Assembly: GCF_943734655.1 (NCBI RefSeq)
Contig: NC_071355.1
Span: forward strand, 74,795,449 to 74,859,448
Direction: 5' to 3'
Source of the DNA: Sabethes cyaneus
Lineage: Eukaryota; Arthropoda; Insecta; Diptera; Culicidae
DNA: 64,000 bases
In this document: positions 13,071 through 24,653 of the stretch, in pieces
How positions within the stretch are numbered: position 1 is the first letter of the stretch
How the letters are laid out: the number at the start of each line of letters is the position of its first letter
The notes under the pieces: generated by a model
Told to the model about the DNA's origin: nothing
Databases searched by the model: none
The model's input: only the letters and a program-made list of their open reading frames with translations
Translations under genes and position numbers: made by a program

Positions 13071-14462
13071 TTAGAACTGCAAGTCGTAGGTTTCGTATTC
13101 TACTAAGACGCTCAAAAACCTACAGTCATTCAGTATTTTGCAGATGTTACTTAGATATTATTTTAAATATTTTACAAATCCTACTTTTACCTTGAAACTT
13201 TTTCATACTAATCTTTGAAGTAATCGTGGGATTAACAATTTGTTTCCAAGCTGTATTATTCTATATGTGTGTAGCTTCTTAAATGAGATCTTAATTAAAC
13301 CTTTCAGGCATTTGATATCCTACAAATTTTATGACTGCCGTCTACCATGGCTAGTATCTACCTAACTTTGTCAACTCGACAAGCCGCCGCATCATAAATC
13401 AATTTGGTACAGGCAAAACCATAAAATAGGCGATCTCATTTGCTCAACCGCGTGTTCTTACTCCTACGAAACAGATGTAAAGTGCTTTGTTTTACCATGT
13501 ACCATTCTGACACGATGTAATGGAGTTTAAATTTCTCTCTCAGTGTGCAACCAAAAAAAAAACAGCAGAAAAAAATCGAATAGCTTGCTACCGGAATACG
13601 AAACCCCAAATGCGTCTAATCTGTTTATTTATTTGGCTGTAAGTAAAAATCATACTTAATTCTAAGGCAAAACAAAAAACACCATCATCATCATCGTCGC
13701 GTTCGACTGAAGCTGTCTGCGGCACCGGCAGTATAGAGTCTTAAAAACTGACCCCCAAAGGTCACCCCTCGTACGCTCGGTGCGGCAGAAAACGGGAAAA
13801 CGATTCCCCAATTTGGAACGCGTCAGGCAGCATCAGTGGAAATCGACATTAATTTTAGACACAAAAAGCGCTTCATTTACGATCGATGCACATGTTACGA
13901 AAGGAACACTATCGATGAAAAAAACAGTCATCATAAACACTCCTGTTTATCTTTAATGAGAACAGAGAGGCAAAGTCGAAAAATGGCTTGCACACGCATG
14001 TCAGTTTTTGACATTTGCGCTAATGCCGGCCGCCCCGGCCAGCCACAGAAGCCATCATGCGTCGTCGGCGCTGAGCCAGCCAGATACAGGCATTGCCATT
14101 GGCTTGGTAAACACACATGGTACGTGTTTTCTCCGGTGTCAAAGTACTTTCACTTTGCTTCGAGGTTAATTAGGATTTACTTCCCCAGTTTCGGCGTTTA
14201 GGGAGTTGGCATGTGATCAATTGTATTTGGATTCACAATAGTAAATTTTTTATTAGATATATTGTTACCAAGTATCCAACAATCGCAATAAATCTGTCGC
14301 ACTGCATTGATGGTGGTTATTTTATTTTTTTTTCAAGTTCAAGCATTTGGGATAATCCATCTGAACAAATCAGCCACTAGCCCAGACATAAATAAAATGT
14401 GGTACACCCGACTTTTCCGAAGAACGTTTTGCTTAGAAAGGTCGTAAAATAGCGAATGTATT
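13071..14462. other. Intergenic, no supported gene
   Basis: Mostly unique-looking DNA. A more GC-rich patch at about 13,680-14,130 contains an ORF on each strand (13,836-14,201 + and 13,931-14,116 -), neither with a recognisable domain; it may be a conserved noncoding block. Confidence 0.45.
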
Positions 14463-14909
14463 CCCGATCAGGAGACCACAACAAGGTGGTATCAGTTTTA
14501 TAACACATTATGATATTTATAGCATATTCTGTTACAAATTGGTAACAAATTGATCAAGAAGCAATAACAAAAAAAATCTAATTTGTAACAGATTCTGATA
14601 GTTGTAACTCATTTAGATATAAATGAGTAATATAGGTTTCGCCAGTAAACATGCTAAATATCACCCTTATAACAAAATATGTTATTTCCAAAAAAATTAG
14701 TCTAATTAATATGATTATTTCAATAGTAAATGAATTTCGTCGCATAACATTTATTGTATTTCCTAAAATATTTTTATTTACGGTCATATTTTTGAAATAT
14801 TCGGAAATTTTGAAAAATAATTCTTAACTAAATGTGTTACAATTTAGATATAACCATATCAAGGCCTGTTCAGAATGAGATATTGACTAGTATATATTTA
14901 GTTAGAATT

Positions 14910-15207
14910 TTTATTTGCTGTCTAGGCCAACGTTTCAAGGACTTTATTTCCTCATCATCAGGGCAAAAACATATTAAACTAATTTTTGTCAAGTTTGTTG
15001 GGGTGGGTTTTTTCTGCTATTGGTCGAACTACAACAGTCATTCCTGTACACAACACAGTACGGTTGTGTACAGGAATGACTGTTGTAGTTCGACCAATAG
15101 CAGAAAAAACCCACCCCAACAAACTTGACAAAAATTAGTTTAATATGTTTTTGCCCTGATGATGAGGAAATAAAGTCCTTGAAACGTTGGCCTAGACAGC
15201 AAATAAA
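14910..15207. repeat. Perfect inverted repeat, 145-bp arms, 8-bp spacer
   Basis: Bases 14,910-15,054 are the exact reverse complement of 15,063-15,207, separated by ACAGTACG. The insertion that holds this palindrome is flanked by a 12-bp direct repeat GTTAGAATTTTT at 14,901-14,912 and 15,257-15,268. Each arm ends in a block with CTGATGA...GAAACGTTGG facing outward. Head-to-head terminal copies are typical of Penelope-like retroelements, so a truncated, inverted Penelope-like insertion is the best guess. Confidence 0.9.
15149..15203 (+). ncRNA. Hammerhead-ribozyme-like motif in the palindrome arm (mirror copy on minus strand)
   Basis: CTGATGA at 15,156-15,162 is followed by an imperfect AGGA/TCCT stem with an AATAAAG loop, then GAAAC at 15,181-15,185. 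TTTGC before the core can pair with GCAAA at 15,199-15,203 after it, forming stem I. The triplet at the predicted cleavage position is GAC, which would need U in the middle to fit NUH. An identical copy lies on the minus strand at about 14,914-14,968. Published work reports hammerheads in Penelope-like elements; activity here is unlikely. Confidence 0.45.
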
Positions 15208-15417
15208 CTAGTTTACCAGTAACCCGGATGACCAAAACGCCATCACTAAAACCAAAGTTAGAATTTTTGTTATTTTAAACACTAACCGTCGCTCATTTAT
15301 AACAACGGTTGTTAGAAAAGTTGGTAACAAGCTAGTCCATTGGTAACATAACTTGTTATAATTTTTTTACCTGCTCCTGATCGGGTTACTACTTATCACA
15401 AAAATATCGTTGATTAA

Positions 15418-15671
15418 GTTGAAAATGGCAGACTTTCGGGTGTAATTGGTATTAATCAAAGTAGAAATTGGAGTAACAAGTTTATTTGGAACTGGACTAG
15501 AAATTAGAGTTGAAATTGGACGTAATTTTTGAGTAATTCGGACTGAAAGTTTTACTTAGAATTAGACGTGAAATCGGACTTAAAACAGAATTTGAAGTTT
15601 TTATTTGAAATTGTAATTGAAATAGATGGAATTCAATTTGAACTTAAGTTCGAAATTAGAATTGAAATTGG
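15418..15671 (+). repeat. Degenerate GAAATTGGACTT-type repeat
   Basis: A run of imperfect 12-15-bp words such as GAAATTGGA, GACTTGAAATT and GAATTAGA with no clean period. It begins with GACTTTCGGGTGTAATTGG, whose relative recurs inverted at about 40,690-40,720. The same word family appears at 16,216-16,685, 21,060-21,350 and 40,420-40,700, always near a pyrimidine tract. Confidence 0.7.
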
Positions 15672-15985
15672 ACATCAATCTATTGGATCTATTGGCACAG
15701 CTGAACTTCCGTGCCTCGCAGCGTTCGCTTCGATCAACTGGTTTACTACAGCAGAATTTTCATCGCACGACGTTTGGTTTTAATGAACCGTTAGCCTGCT
15801 GCATTCGTACTTTCTGTAAAGTGGAGGACCTGTTTGACTTCGGCATGCCGTCTCAAAAGTTTTTACAGAAGTTACTGTCGTGTGTATTGTTATGAATTTG
15901 ACCACAAATAATTTATGTAGACTTATAGTCAGATAAATTTTATACATATAAACAATAAACAATAAACAATAAACAATCAATTGGA
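15672..15985 (+). pseudogene. 3' end of a jockey-type LINE with (AATAAAC)n tail
   Basis: Translation at 15,672-15,895 (LDINLLDLLAQLNFRASQR ... FGFNEPLACCIRTFCKVEDLFDFGMP) fits the extreme C-terminus of jockey-superfamily RTs (xxYGQNxPLxxMxRxFNxxxxLFDF). After the stop come a 3' UTR and a tail of about four AATAAAC units at 15,953-15,977. The fragment is 5'-truncated and lies within the degenerate repeat, which continues on both sides. Confidence 0.72.
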
Positions 15986-15998
15986 TTTAAATTCATCC

Positions 15999-16215
15999 GC
16001 CCAGTTAGCTTCGAGGTACGATGTTGGTCTAACAAGCTAGTCGTCGTATGTGCGAATCTCGGCTAGGCGGTGCTGCTAGATAGAGTCAGTAAGATTTTTG
16101 CACTAGCCCCCTAGCAGTCCTGTACTCTAACAACCGGCCGCGAAGTCTATCGATAAAGAAGGGTCAAGTCTTAGAAAAACGTTTAAGCTCAAGGCTTTGC
16201 TTTTCTTTTGAATTT
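15999..16215 (+). mobile_element. tRNA-derived SINE
   Basis: A box-A-like TTAGCTTCGAGGTACG (from 16,005) and a box-B-like TGCGAATCTCGG (16,051-16,062) have tRNA-like spacing. They are followed by a conserved-looking body with GCACTAGCCCCCTAGCAGTCC and a 3' end CAAGGCTTTGCTTTTC. This arrangement matches mosquito SINEs I recognise; the family name is not certain. Internal boxes would serve as an RNA polymerase III promoter. It sits just downstream of the LINE tail. Confidence 0.78.
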
Positions 16216-16685
16216 AAATTGGTCTAGAGATTAGACTTGGAATAACATTCGAATTTAGACTTGAAATTTTGAATCCAATTGTACTTGAAATTTGACTTGA
16301 AATCAGTGTTTAAATTGGCTTTAAATTCAACCTAAAATTGAAGTAGACCGAATAGAATGTTGCTACAATGACACTCCCTTGCCACATTTTCAGCTTTTTC
16401 CTCTTCACATCTTGTCCCAACCAGTTTGGATACTATAAACATCTTTGTTTTATTACTTTCTTCTGCCGTCCCTCCGCCGATTGATAAAAACTACCGTTAG
16501 AAATTGAATAAAATTAGAATTAAATTAGATATGGCCTAAAATCAGACATGCAATCGAACTTGACGTTGAGCTTGACATTTGACATTAAATTAAACATGAA
16601 TTTGGACTAATTTGAAGTTGAAGTATTGCTTCAATTACGAAATATACGAAATTAGGTACGAAGTTTTACTTGAAATTGGGATTGA
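16216..16685 (+). repeat. Degenerate GAAATTGGACTT-type repeat, second block
   Basis: Imperfect ACTTGAAATT, AAATTGGACTT and AAATTAGAC words, continuing the block broken by the LINE end and SINE, and leading directly into the pyrimidine tract. No coding content. Confidence 0.65.
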
Positions 16686-16689
16686 CATC

Positions 16690-17445
16690 TCTTGTTTTAT
16701 TCTCTTTTTACCTCCTTTCTGTTTCGTTTATTCTCCTTTTCTATACGTTTTTTTTTGGTTTTTGCTCTCACTTTTTTTTCTTGTTCTCTCGTTTTCCTTT
16801 TTCTGAGTTTTTATTATTTGCTTTCCCATTGTTCGTTTTTTCTCTTCGCTCCAGTTTTCGCCTTTTACTGATTCATTAGATTTCCTTTTCTTGTCGTTTT
16901 TCGTTTTTATTTGTTTCGCTTTTCTTCTTTTTGATATCCCGTTTTTTCATCTTTTCTGTTCCGTTTTTCTTTATTTTGGTTTCTTTTTTTCCTTTCCTTT
17001 TCTTTTTCCTCTCCCATTTTATGTTTTGCTTTTTTAGTTCGTTTTTCCTGTTATTCTTTTTCTGTTCTATTGCCTCGTTTTGTGTTCCATATTTCTTCTT
17101 TCATATCCTGTTTAACTTCTTTTTCGCGTTTCCCTCGTTTCCTCTATAGGTTTTTTTTCTCTTTCGCTATTTTTCTTTTCCCTGTTTGTTTCTCTTATTT
17201 TGTTGTTCCATATTCCATTTATTGGCTCATTTGATCTCTTTTTATTTCTCGTTTTTCTTATTTTCTGTTCGTTGTTTCCTTTTCCACGTTCATGTTTCTT
17301 ATTTTGCTGTTCCATTTTTTGCCGTTTGACTGAGTCCTGATAGTTCTTTTCCGTATTTTTCTTCTGTTTTTCCACGTTTCCAGGCTCATGTTTCCTCTTT
17401 TACTATCTCGTTTTCTTCATTTTCTGCCCCGTTTCGTCTTTTTAC
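16690..17445 (+). repeat. Pyrimidine tract, about 750 bp
   Basis: The plus strand is almost entirely T and C with sparse G, in loose words such as CGTTTTTC, TTTTCTGTTC and CCTTTTCTTTTT. The long Phe/Leu/Ser-rich ORFs read here (16,670-17,149) are a by-product of composition. Similar tracts lie at 19,740-20,300 and 38,730-39,615. Confidence 0.9.
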
Positions 17446-19735
17446 CTTTGTTATACTATAACAAAGGTTTAAAAATTGGTCGAAAAACACGAAATTGATC
17501 CGAGGCCCGGAGGGCCAAGTCACATATACCAATCGATAGGGTTCGACGATTTGAGCAATGTCTGTGTGTGTGTGTGTGTGTATGTATGTAATGATTTTTT
17601 CTATCGCCTGTTTCTCAGAGATGGCTGAACCGAATCGTTCGCTATTACTTTTGTTTGAAAGGTATTATTGTCTAGTAGATTACTATTGAGTTGTTTCGTG
17701 ATACGACGTTTCGTTTAAAAGTTATAAGCAAAAATGTGAAAAATACGTGACACGGGTTTCTCCGGAACTGCATGACCGATTTCAACGATCTTAGTATCAA
17801 ATGAAAGCCCTTATTAAAGCTAAATTGTTCAGGATTTTTTTTATTGAAAACAAACAAGTAGTTTAGAAGGTAGCCTTAAAAAACCTGTTTTGACAAGGTA
17901 ATAATTATCGCCTGTTTCTTAGAGATGGCCAAACCGACTTATGCGCTATTAGTCTCATTTGAAAGATAATATATCCTAATAGATCACTATTGAATGATTT
18001 TTTGATTGGACGTTTAATTTGAAAGTTATGAGCAACCGTATACACCACACCAAAATTAACAATAATTTAGAATGATTTTAACGAAGAAAATTTACCTAAT
18101 TTCAATTATTTTAATATCAAACGAGAGGTTTTCACACTACGAATATATATGCAAAATTTCATAAGAATTGGTTTTACCGGTCAAAAGATATTAACCCTCG
18201 AACACTCGCGCCAACTTTTGTAATACTCGCGCGCAAAATAGTCCCAAACCAAAGAAAACGTGTGCAAGGGAGTTTTGACTGGGAAAACTTGGTTTTAAGT
18301 TTATTAAACCATTGTAAGAGTTTCTTGAAATTGAAAGCTCTATCGTCTGATAGAATTTAAATTTTGATTAATCCCCCTAAAAGTGAAATAAAAAATTTAT
18401 TTTTCTTCAGTGTCAATATAACACATTGATGTGTTCTGCAAAGTTATAGAACATATTATTACAAGAAATTTTGTTGAAGACTGTAACCTTCTATCTCTGC
18501 AGCGAAGATAGAAAAATCTTATTTATTGTATATGAATTTGTAAAATCAGTTTTTCTATTTTTGTTATTTTTGTAATTGTTGTATAACTTTTATATGTACT
18601 ACAAAATTGTACAAATAATAAAAATACACAACTTTGCTGAAAATAGTATACCTGCATGTTTGCTTGTTTAGGAACTGTAGAACTTTGATTATAAAGAATG
18701 CCCCAATTTTGACTCCGAATTACTCGACTACCAGCAGACGGATACATTTTAAACATTTTACATTTGCTGATAGTTTTGCTGCATACATTTTCCCAACAGT
18801 TTAAATTATTAATGCATTGAATAATTATGACATTTTGCGCACAATAAGTTAGTTGAAGAATATACGTTAGTTAAACAACGTTTTGTAACTTTATAACAAT
18901 ATGGCGTTGGAAAACCTACACGTGTTGTATCAAATACAACAGCGTGAGTAACCGAAGGTTAATAAAAATTGATGAAAATTATACAAGAAAACTCTACTGA
19001 TGTGATTCAAATAGAATAGCCACAGAGAACAGACATCCAAGCAAAAGGTCCCCACTTGGATAAAACTTATGTCAAATTAGTTGGGAAACTATAGTGATGA
19101 TGTCGCTGAAGGCGCATAAAATTCTACACTAAACTCACAACAGCTAGCTTCTGGCGCTAGCATAACGCTTATAGTCCATATAAACTAGCGCCAGAGGAGC
19201 CAAAGGTTGTCAGTGTGCAAATCAAAAGAATCATTTAGTTGGGAAACTATAGTGGTGGTGACGCTAGCATATTAGGTGATTTTAATTTGAAATTTTATCC
19301 AACAATTCCCAAAAAATTTGTTCGTGAATGGATGTCTGTTCTCTGTGGAATAGCATTACAGGAAACTATGCATAGTTCAAAAACCTATAAACTAGACCTT
19401 TACCAAACAATGTATATGTTAAAGAATAAGATTTCCTCTTACAACTTACTTTTATTTGCACTTACTCAGATTAATAACAACAGATTAATAATAACTTACT
19501 TATTCTTACTCAGCAATTTCATGAAAAAAGGATCTATCAAAATTTAAAAGTGTTCTTATTTTGATCAAATTTTGTAAACTTATTCAATTTTCAAAAATTT
19601 TATGTAAACCAACGCACTGCGTAACGATAACCAATAGATGAATTATGTTCCGAAGCCGTGTCGATTTCTATCTCAAATAGCAAGTAAGACCGTATAACAA
19701 AGGTTCCTTTCACCACTAGGTGGGTTAAATCGGGT
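17446..19735. repeat. Interspersed repeat bounded by TATAACAAAGG words
   Basis: It begins GTTATACTATAACAAAGG and ends CCGTATAACAAAGG, then CACTAGGTGGGTTAAATCGG. Near its start are GAGGCCCGGAGGGCCAAG and a (TG)n run at 17,566-17,592. Two diverged copies of a block starting ATCGCCTGTTTCTCAGAGATGG lie at about 17,604 and 17,908. No protein is recognisable. A separate MITE is inserted at 19,021-19,347. The element type is unknown. Confidence 0.55.
19021..19347. mobile_element. 327-bp MITE with 19-bp TIR and 7-bp target duplication
   Basis: CACAGAGAACAGACATCCA at 19,021-19,039 is perfectly inverted at 19,329-19,347. GAATAGC flanks both sides (19,014-19,020 and 19,348-19,354). Inside, a TTAGTTGGGAAACTATAGTG block occurs twice in direct order, and CTGGCGCTAG/CTAGCGCCAG words are inverted. 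The duplication length is near that of hAT elements (8 bp), but the family is not assigned. Confidence 0.85.
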
Positions 19736-19739
19736 TTTA

Positions 19740-20300
19740 ATATATTTTTTGGTTCGATTTTTGAATTTTTTCACTGTTCTATACCGTTTTTTACGTTCGT
19801 CTGTACCCTTCTTACTCTTATTATGTCTTGCTTTTCCTCCTGTTCTGTCACATTCTGTTTATCTTATCCGATCCCTTTTGACTTCTGTTTTTCTTTTTTC
19901 TGTTCAGTTTTTTCTGTTTTTCTGTTCTCGTTTCTTTATATTCCTGCTACCGTATTTACTTTTTGCCCCGTTATTCCACCTTTTTTGTTCAGCTTATCCC
20001 ATTTTTCTTTGTTTTCTTTTTGGTTTTTCCTTCCTTTATCTTTCATTTTTCTCACCTTTTTCTGTCCGTCCTCTAATTTTCGCCTCGTTTTTTCTCGTTT
20101 TTTATCTTTTTATTCTCGTTTCCCCTTTCATATTCTCACGTTTTTTCTCTTGTTTTGTTTTTTGGTTCGTACCAGTTTTTATTCATTTTCTCTTTCGCGT
20201 TTTTTCTTTCTATCCCATTTGTCCAGTTTTTGTCACGTTTTCCTTCGTGATATTTTCCGTTTTTTCTCCTGCTGTCTCATTTTTCCTTTTTTAATTCTTT
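19740..20300 (+). repeat. Pyrimidine tract, about 560 bp
   Basis: Same composition and word style as 16,690-17,445 (TTTTTCTGTTC, CGTTTTTTCTC). The 181- and 177-codon ORFs in two overlapping frames are low-complexity artefacts. Confidence 0.9.
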
Positions 20301-20564
20301 TTTGGAGATTTGCACCAGACGAACTATCTCTAAATTCATTGGTCATCTATCTGTAAATATGCCACCCATAAGAAATTGCACTAGGTTGTTTGGTTCGTGA
20401 GATACGACTATTTGAATGAGGTAAATATTCTGGAAAACTGAGTTCTTTAGCCATAACTCAGGAACAACAAAAAATATTATCATGCAGATTTTATCATTGG
20501 AAAATTAGAAATTAACAAACAAGAAAAAATATTTCAAAAAATTTCCAGAACACAGAACACGAAT

Positions 20565-20965
20565 TAGGCCATTGCAAATCATTTTCAAAGTTTTTGTCAC
20601 CCCCCCCCCCCTTGGAAATTGGCTTGAAAAATCGGGGGCAAAGAAATAATTTGTAGGATATGAGTTAATTTTTTTATAAAATCAATTGTCTGTGGGCTCT
20701 ACAGCCTGAAAATCTCGAAAATGAGTGTACGAGTTGAGTTAACGCTTCTAGCACGAAATAGAAATGGAAGTTTAAACAGTGGAATTTCCGAAACTCGGCC
20801 AAAAAAATTTTCCGTCGTTTTTGTCTTTTTGTTTGTAAATTTTTGCATGAAAAATAACAACGTATTTATTAAAAGCAAGAATAGATTTGGTTTTCTCGTT
20901 TAACAACGTTTAACAACGTATTTATTAAAAGCAAGAATAGATTTGGTTTTCTCGTTTAAACTTTG
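20565..20965 (+). repeat. Dispersed repeat, copy A (inverted copy at about 32,025-32,320)
   Basis: It runs from TTTTTGTCACCCCCCCCCCC through TTGGAAATTGGCTTGAAAAA, TGAAAATCTCGAAAATGAGT and TTTTGCATGAAAAATAACAACG to AAAGCAAGAATAGATTTGG. The same order of blocks appears in reverse complement at 32,025-32,320. The last ~50 bp (AACGTATTTATTAAAAGC onward) are duplicated in tandem here only. No coding function is apparent. Confidence 0.75.
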
Positions 20966-21059
20966 AGTAAAAATGCATAAAATCCATATTTTTTTTTGCT
21001 CGATTAAAAAATTCTCTTTGTTTTGTCGCCCCCCGCTTCAGTGGCCCAACACCGGAGGG

Positions 21060-21350
21060 AAAAAAACTTTATAAAATATTAGTAATGGCCTTACTTAACT
21101 TAAACTTGGACTCAAAAATGAAAATGTATTGGCTTTAAATAAGACTTGAATATAGTTTTTAAATTGCAGTAAATCTCAGACTTTAAATTATACTTGAAGT
21201 TGAACTTAATATCAAAGAAGAAACTGGACTTGTATTTAGACTTGAAATTCAACTTATAGATAGTAGGAATTGAAATCGGTGTTGAAATTGTGCATGGAAG
21301 GCTTGAAACTAAACTTGATATTTAATTTATAACTTGACTTGAAATTGGTC
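21060..21350 (+). repeat. Degenerate GAAATTGGACTT-type repeat, third block
   Basis: Words such as GACTTGAAATT, AACTTGATATT and GAAATTGGTCTT, as at 15,418-15,671, here downstream of the second pyrimidine tract. Confidence 0.65.
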
Positions 21351-23195
21351 TTTTACCGCAATTAATTTATTTACCGCAAAAATAGTAGCCGATTGCATTA
21401 AAAACTACAGACTTATGGGATACAGAAATTATTTTATTTCACCGTAAATTTTACAAGGCACACTCAGGTGGGTTGTTTTAATTTACCTGGCTTTCGACTG
21501 AATTTGGTCTCATCATGTTATGATATTGATATATTAGTTCTTGTAGAGGAGTTGAGCCACTGCGTCCATTAAATTGTACATTTCTGTATTCATTAGAAGT
21601 TCAACTTCTAAGTTGTCTAAGAAGTTGACGATAAACCCGTGAACAAGATGATTAGTTTCGAAACAATAATATGAACTCACGTTGTAGAACTTTATTTGCT
21701 ACAACATATTCTTAAAACCATTTATCATGGCATAATCAATACAGGTTTAAAGTTGGATCGCAGCCAGTCCATACTACTATTTATTTGATTGACATATTTA
21801 TTTACACCGGAGGACCTCCTTCCTCCACCGCGGGAATTACCGGACGATATGAGAAACAATAACTTCCCACAGGGACTATCATCCCACTTCGAATGTTAAG
21901 GATAACTTTGGCTACCACCGCACCGCACCGACGGACGCGATGTGTTCCGGTTGGTCCCCGAGGAGGCAGGAAATTCCTACGGTTCATAAATATTTATTGA
22001 ATATATCCACTTCAGTCGCATTTTCATGCAAGCAGAACAACACCACTCACGGTACATTTTCCCCCGATTCGGTCCACGCACGTCCAACTGCCTGGCATGG
22101 ACTTAAGGCGTAAAACTTGTTCGACGAGTGAAAAAATCCCAAGTTGTCTGTTGCCTCTACAGACGGCAGGGGCAGTGGAGACAGAAATTGTCCCTTAATT
22201 TATTTCCTCCGATCATATATCACCGGCGAAAAAATCGGAAACATGCCATCGCCAGCCACCGCCGACAACTTTTGGTTTATCATTTCAACCTCTGGTTGTT
22301 CCGGCGAGTGTATAAGAAGCGGTATAAGGTAGCAGGAGTATAAAAGGACGCCCGGGTAACGCATGACGCTGCGGAGAGGGTACGGATTTTCCCAAGCCCA
22401 TTCTGATGTCATTTCCTCGCAGGAGGAGCACCAATAAGAAAGTAATAAATCATTTCCAGTAGAGCTGAGAAAAAAAGTTCAGTGCAAATTTGGAGGGTGT
22501 AGATCGATGTTTTTCGAATGCTTTACGAAAAATCATAAACTTTCGCGGCGAGTTTACAATTGGAACCAACAGTTTCGCTCGCTTACCTAGTGCCTACATA
22601 TTAGAAGCTGAATCTTTAGTTTGGTTGTATGCATTACACGAAAACAAAAAAAAAATAATCATTTCAATCTTTCTTAGCAAAAATGACATTAAAAGATTCA
22701 TAGTGAGAAACTTCACTAGCGTTGGTCAATCATTTTGAAAATGTATTTTTCGATCCGGGTGCGTCTTAACTTTACTTTACGTTATACTGTGACTAACTTC
22801 GCCAGTGATGGTGGTTTGCTGATGAACCGTCTCGTGTAGCTCCCTAAAAGGGTGAAGAAGTGATGGGGAAATTGGATCGGCATCCGAGCTGTCTGTCACA
22901 AGCCAGGGTAAAGGAGGAGTGTTACAATTTGTCACTAGGCGTGCAGGTCCAGATGACTCCATGGTAAATTTGTGGTGGTTCCATTCGCAGCTGCAAATGG
23001 AGTTGGATTCATCGAAAATCTTGTAATAATCTTTTGCTCTCAATGTATCACGAAGTCTAGGAGCATGCTAGATTCTGAGAGAAATGCGGCAGAGGACACT
23101 AATCCTCGGTGTAACGCGACCCGTGCGTAGGAATGAATGCTTAATTAGAAGTTTCTCAATCTAACCTTATCCTGAACTCACCAACACAGCATGAG
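21351..23195. other. Intergenic, no supported gene
   Basis: No domains or element ends recognised. A minus-strand frame at 22,777-23,043 (88 codons) is free of stops but has no recognisable motif. The region just before 23,196 may already belong to the retroelement relic that follows. Confidence 0.45.
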
Positions 23196-24110
23196 GTGAG
23201 TGGCACAGATAATCTTTACGATCCGGAGACGCTACTTGAAGTCAAGGGACAACCTAAGACCTCTTACGATGCGGTCAAGCGACCCTCCAACTCGCAACGA
23301 CGACGGCAGAAGTGGTATCGTAGCAGGGACTACTCAATGGATGAGGCGCATGAACTCGCCCTTCTGCCGGCCGACCAGTATGGCCAGCGTGACCTGGTCG
23401 TTATCGAACGGCAGCGATCGGCTAATACGGTGTCCCCGAATATCAGCAATAAAGGTCCCACTAAAAAGATACCACGCAACCGAACTTGTGCGGGTCCTTT
23501 GGCACCAAAACCACCCTTGAGCTGCATCTATTGGGAAACAGTGGATACTTTCAGCGTAGTCATCTATGGCAGAATATCTCGTTTCCCTGCACATTACGGA
23601 TCAGCTACAGACCGTCCGCGCCGTTCGTATGGATCACATAACTGGCCAGAAGACTTCAAACATTAGGCCCAGTTTCAGGAACTGCGAATTCAAGAAAGGC
23701 TGCTTGATATTGGGTTGCTCTGACCAGAACACGGTATAATGGCTGGAGTAAAGGCATCTACTCTCATTCTGCGTCTACTACGGGTCTACGACACAAAAGG
23801 CCTGCCGAAAGCTCATACCTTCATAGGGTATTTTCAGGACAATGTTGACACCACGGACGAGAGAATCTCGCGATTCCTCCAGAATCAGAATGATGGCTTT
23901 TCAACGCAAGCGTGACAGATATGCCGTCGTAATATGTTTGGAAAGACCATTGAGCTGCTGATGGAGGTTCACCAAAAGTCGACAAGCCAGATCACCAAGC
24001 AGCGCTTCATGTTAAACTACATGTTTGACAAAGCACTCAGGACAGGTTTGGCAAACGTCCGATCAACACAGGCGCAACAGTCTCTACTGTAAGGTCGAGG
24101 ACAGTTACGC
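23196..24110 (+). pseudogene. Coding-like relic of unknown element, upstream of a LINE
   Basis: Two stretches look protein-like. One is the 156-codon frame at 23,196-23,666. The other is a frame from 23,739 reading MAGVKASTLILRLLRVYDTK, a stop near 23,914, then NMFGKTIELLMEVHQKSTSQ onward to about 24,090. I recognise no domain in either. Lying directly upstream of an RT fragment on the same strand, they may be ORF1 or spacer of the same retrotransposon, or an unrelated insertion. Confidence 0.3.
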
Positions 24111-24653
24111 TTCATTTTGCTCATCTCATGCATACTGAGGCAGAGCAATCTGCTTCTCACAACGATCAAGTTTGCTTTCATTTTCTGTTCAACCGTTTCC
24201 TCTCCCTCCGGACGATGCCTGAATACTGTTTTCTCTTCAGTCGTGATACCATTTACTAGGCGGAGGAGACATACTCTTACTCCCCCTACACTGAATGGAA
24301 TCAGACTAAGCTTTAGCAATGAAGTTAAACATCTGGGTATTATTCTGGATCATAAACTGAGCTGGATCGCTCACCTAGACTATGCTGTCAAGAAAGCAAC
24401 AACAGCCATCTGGGCATGCAGTTCACTGTTTGGCAAAACCTGGGGACTAAAACCTCAACTAGCTCTTTGGTCATATACTACTATTGCACGGCCTAGGCTA
24501 ACTTATGCCGCTCTTGTATGGTGGTCAAAGGTAAACGAGGTGTTAGCGCAGGCCAAGCTAATCAAAGTTCAACGCCTGGCATGTTTGTCAGTGACCAGCG
24601 CCATGCGCACTACACCAACTGCAGCCATGGAGGCAATGTTATGCTTGCTATGA
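24111..24653 (+). pseudogene. Non-LTR RT C-terminal fragment (LOA/R1-like)
   Basis: The frame reads NGIRLSFSNEVKHLGIILDH, then KLSWIAHLDYAVKKATTAIW and RPRLTYAALVWWSKVNEV, then LIKVQRLACLSVTSAMRTTP. This is the region after the catalytic palm in R1/LOA-type reverse transcriptases. The N-terminal RT and catalytic motifs are absent and no RNase H domain follows. It ends at MEAMLCLL. Clade placement is inference. Confidence 0.78.

Larger units (their letters stand above)
14463..15385. mobile_element. About 0.92-kb element with 12-bp inverted ends, interrupted
   Basis: CCCGATCAGGAG at 14,463-14,474 is matched in reverse complement at 15,374-15,385. Inside both ends lie related TTATAACA...GTTAC words in inverted order, consistent with a diverged MITE. 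Target duplications are not clear. The retroelement-like insertion at 14,913-15,256 sits in its middle. Confidence 0.5.

Noticed and set aside
13836..14201. 121-codon ORF in a GC-rich patch
   Set aside because: Overlaps an ORF on the other strand; no domain, no signal sequence.
16670..17149. Phe/Ser/Leu-rich ORFs resembling membrane proteins
   Set aside because: They lie in a pyrimidine tract, are open in several overlapping frames, and their composition follows directly from T/C-only DNA. The same applies to ORFs at 19,749-20,356 and 38,714-39,691.
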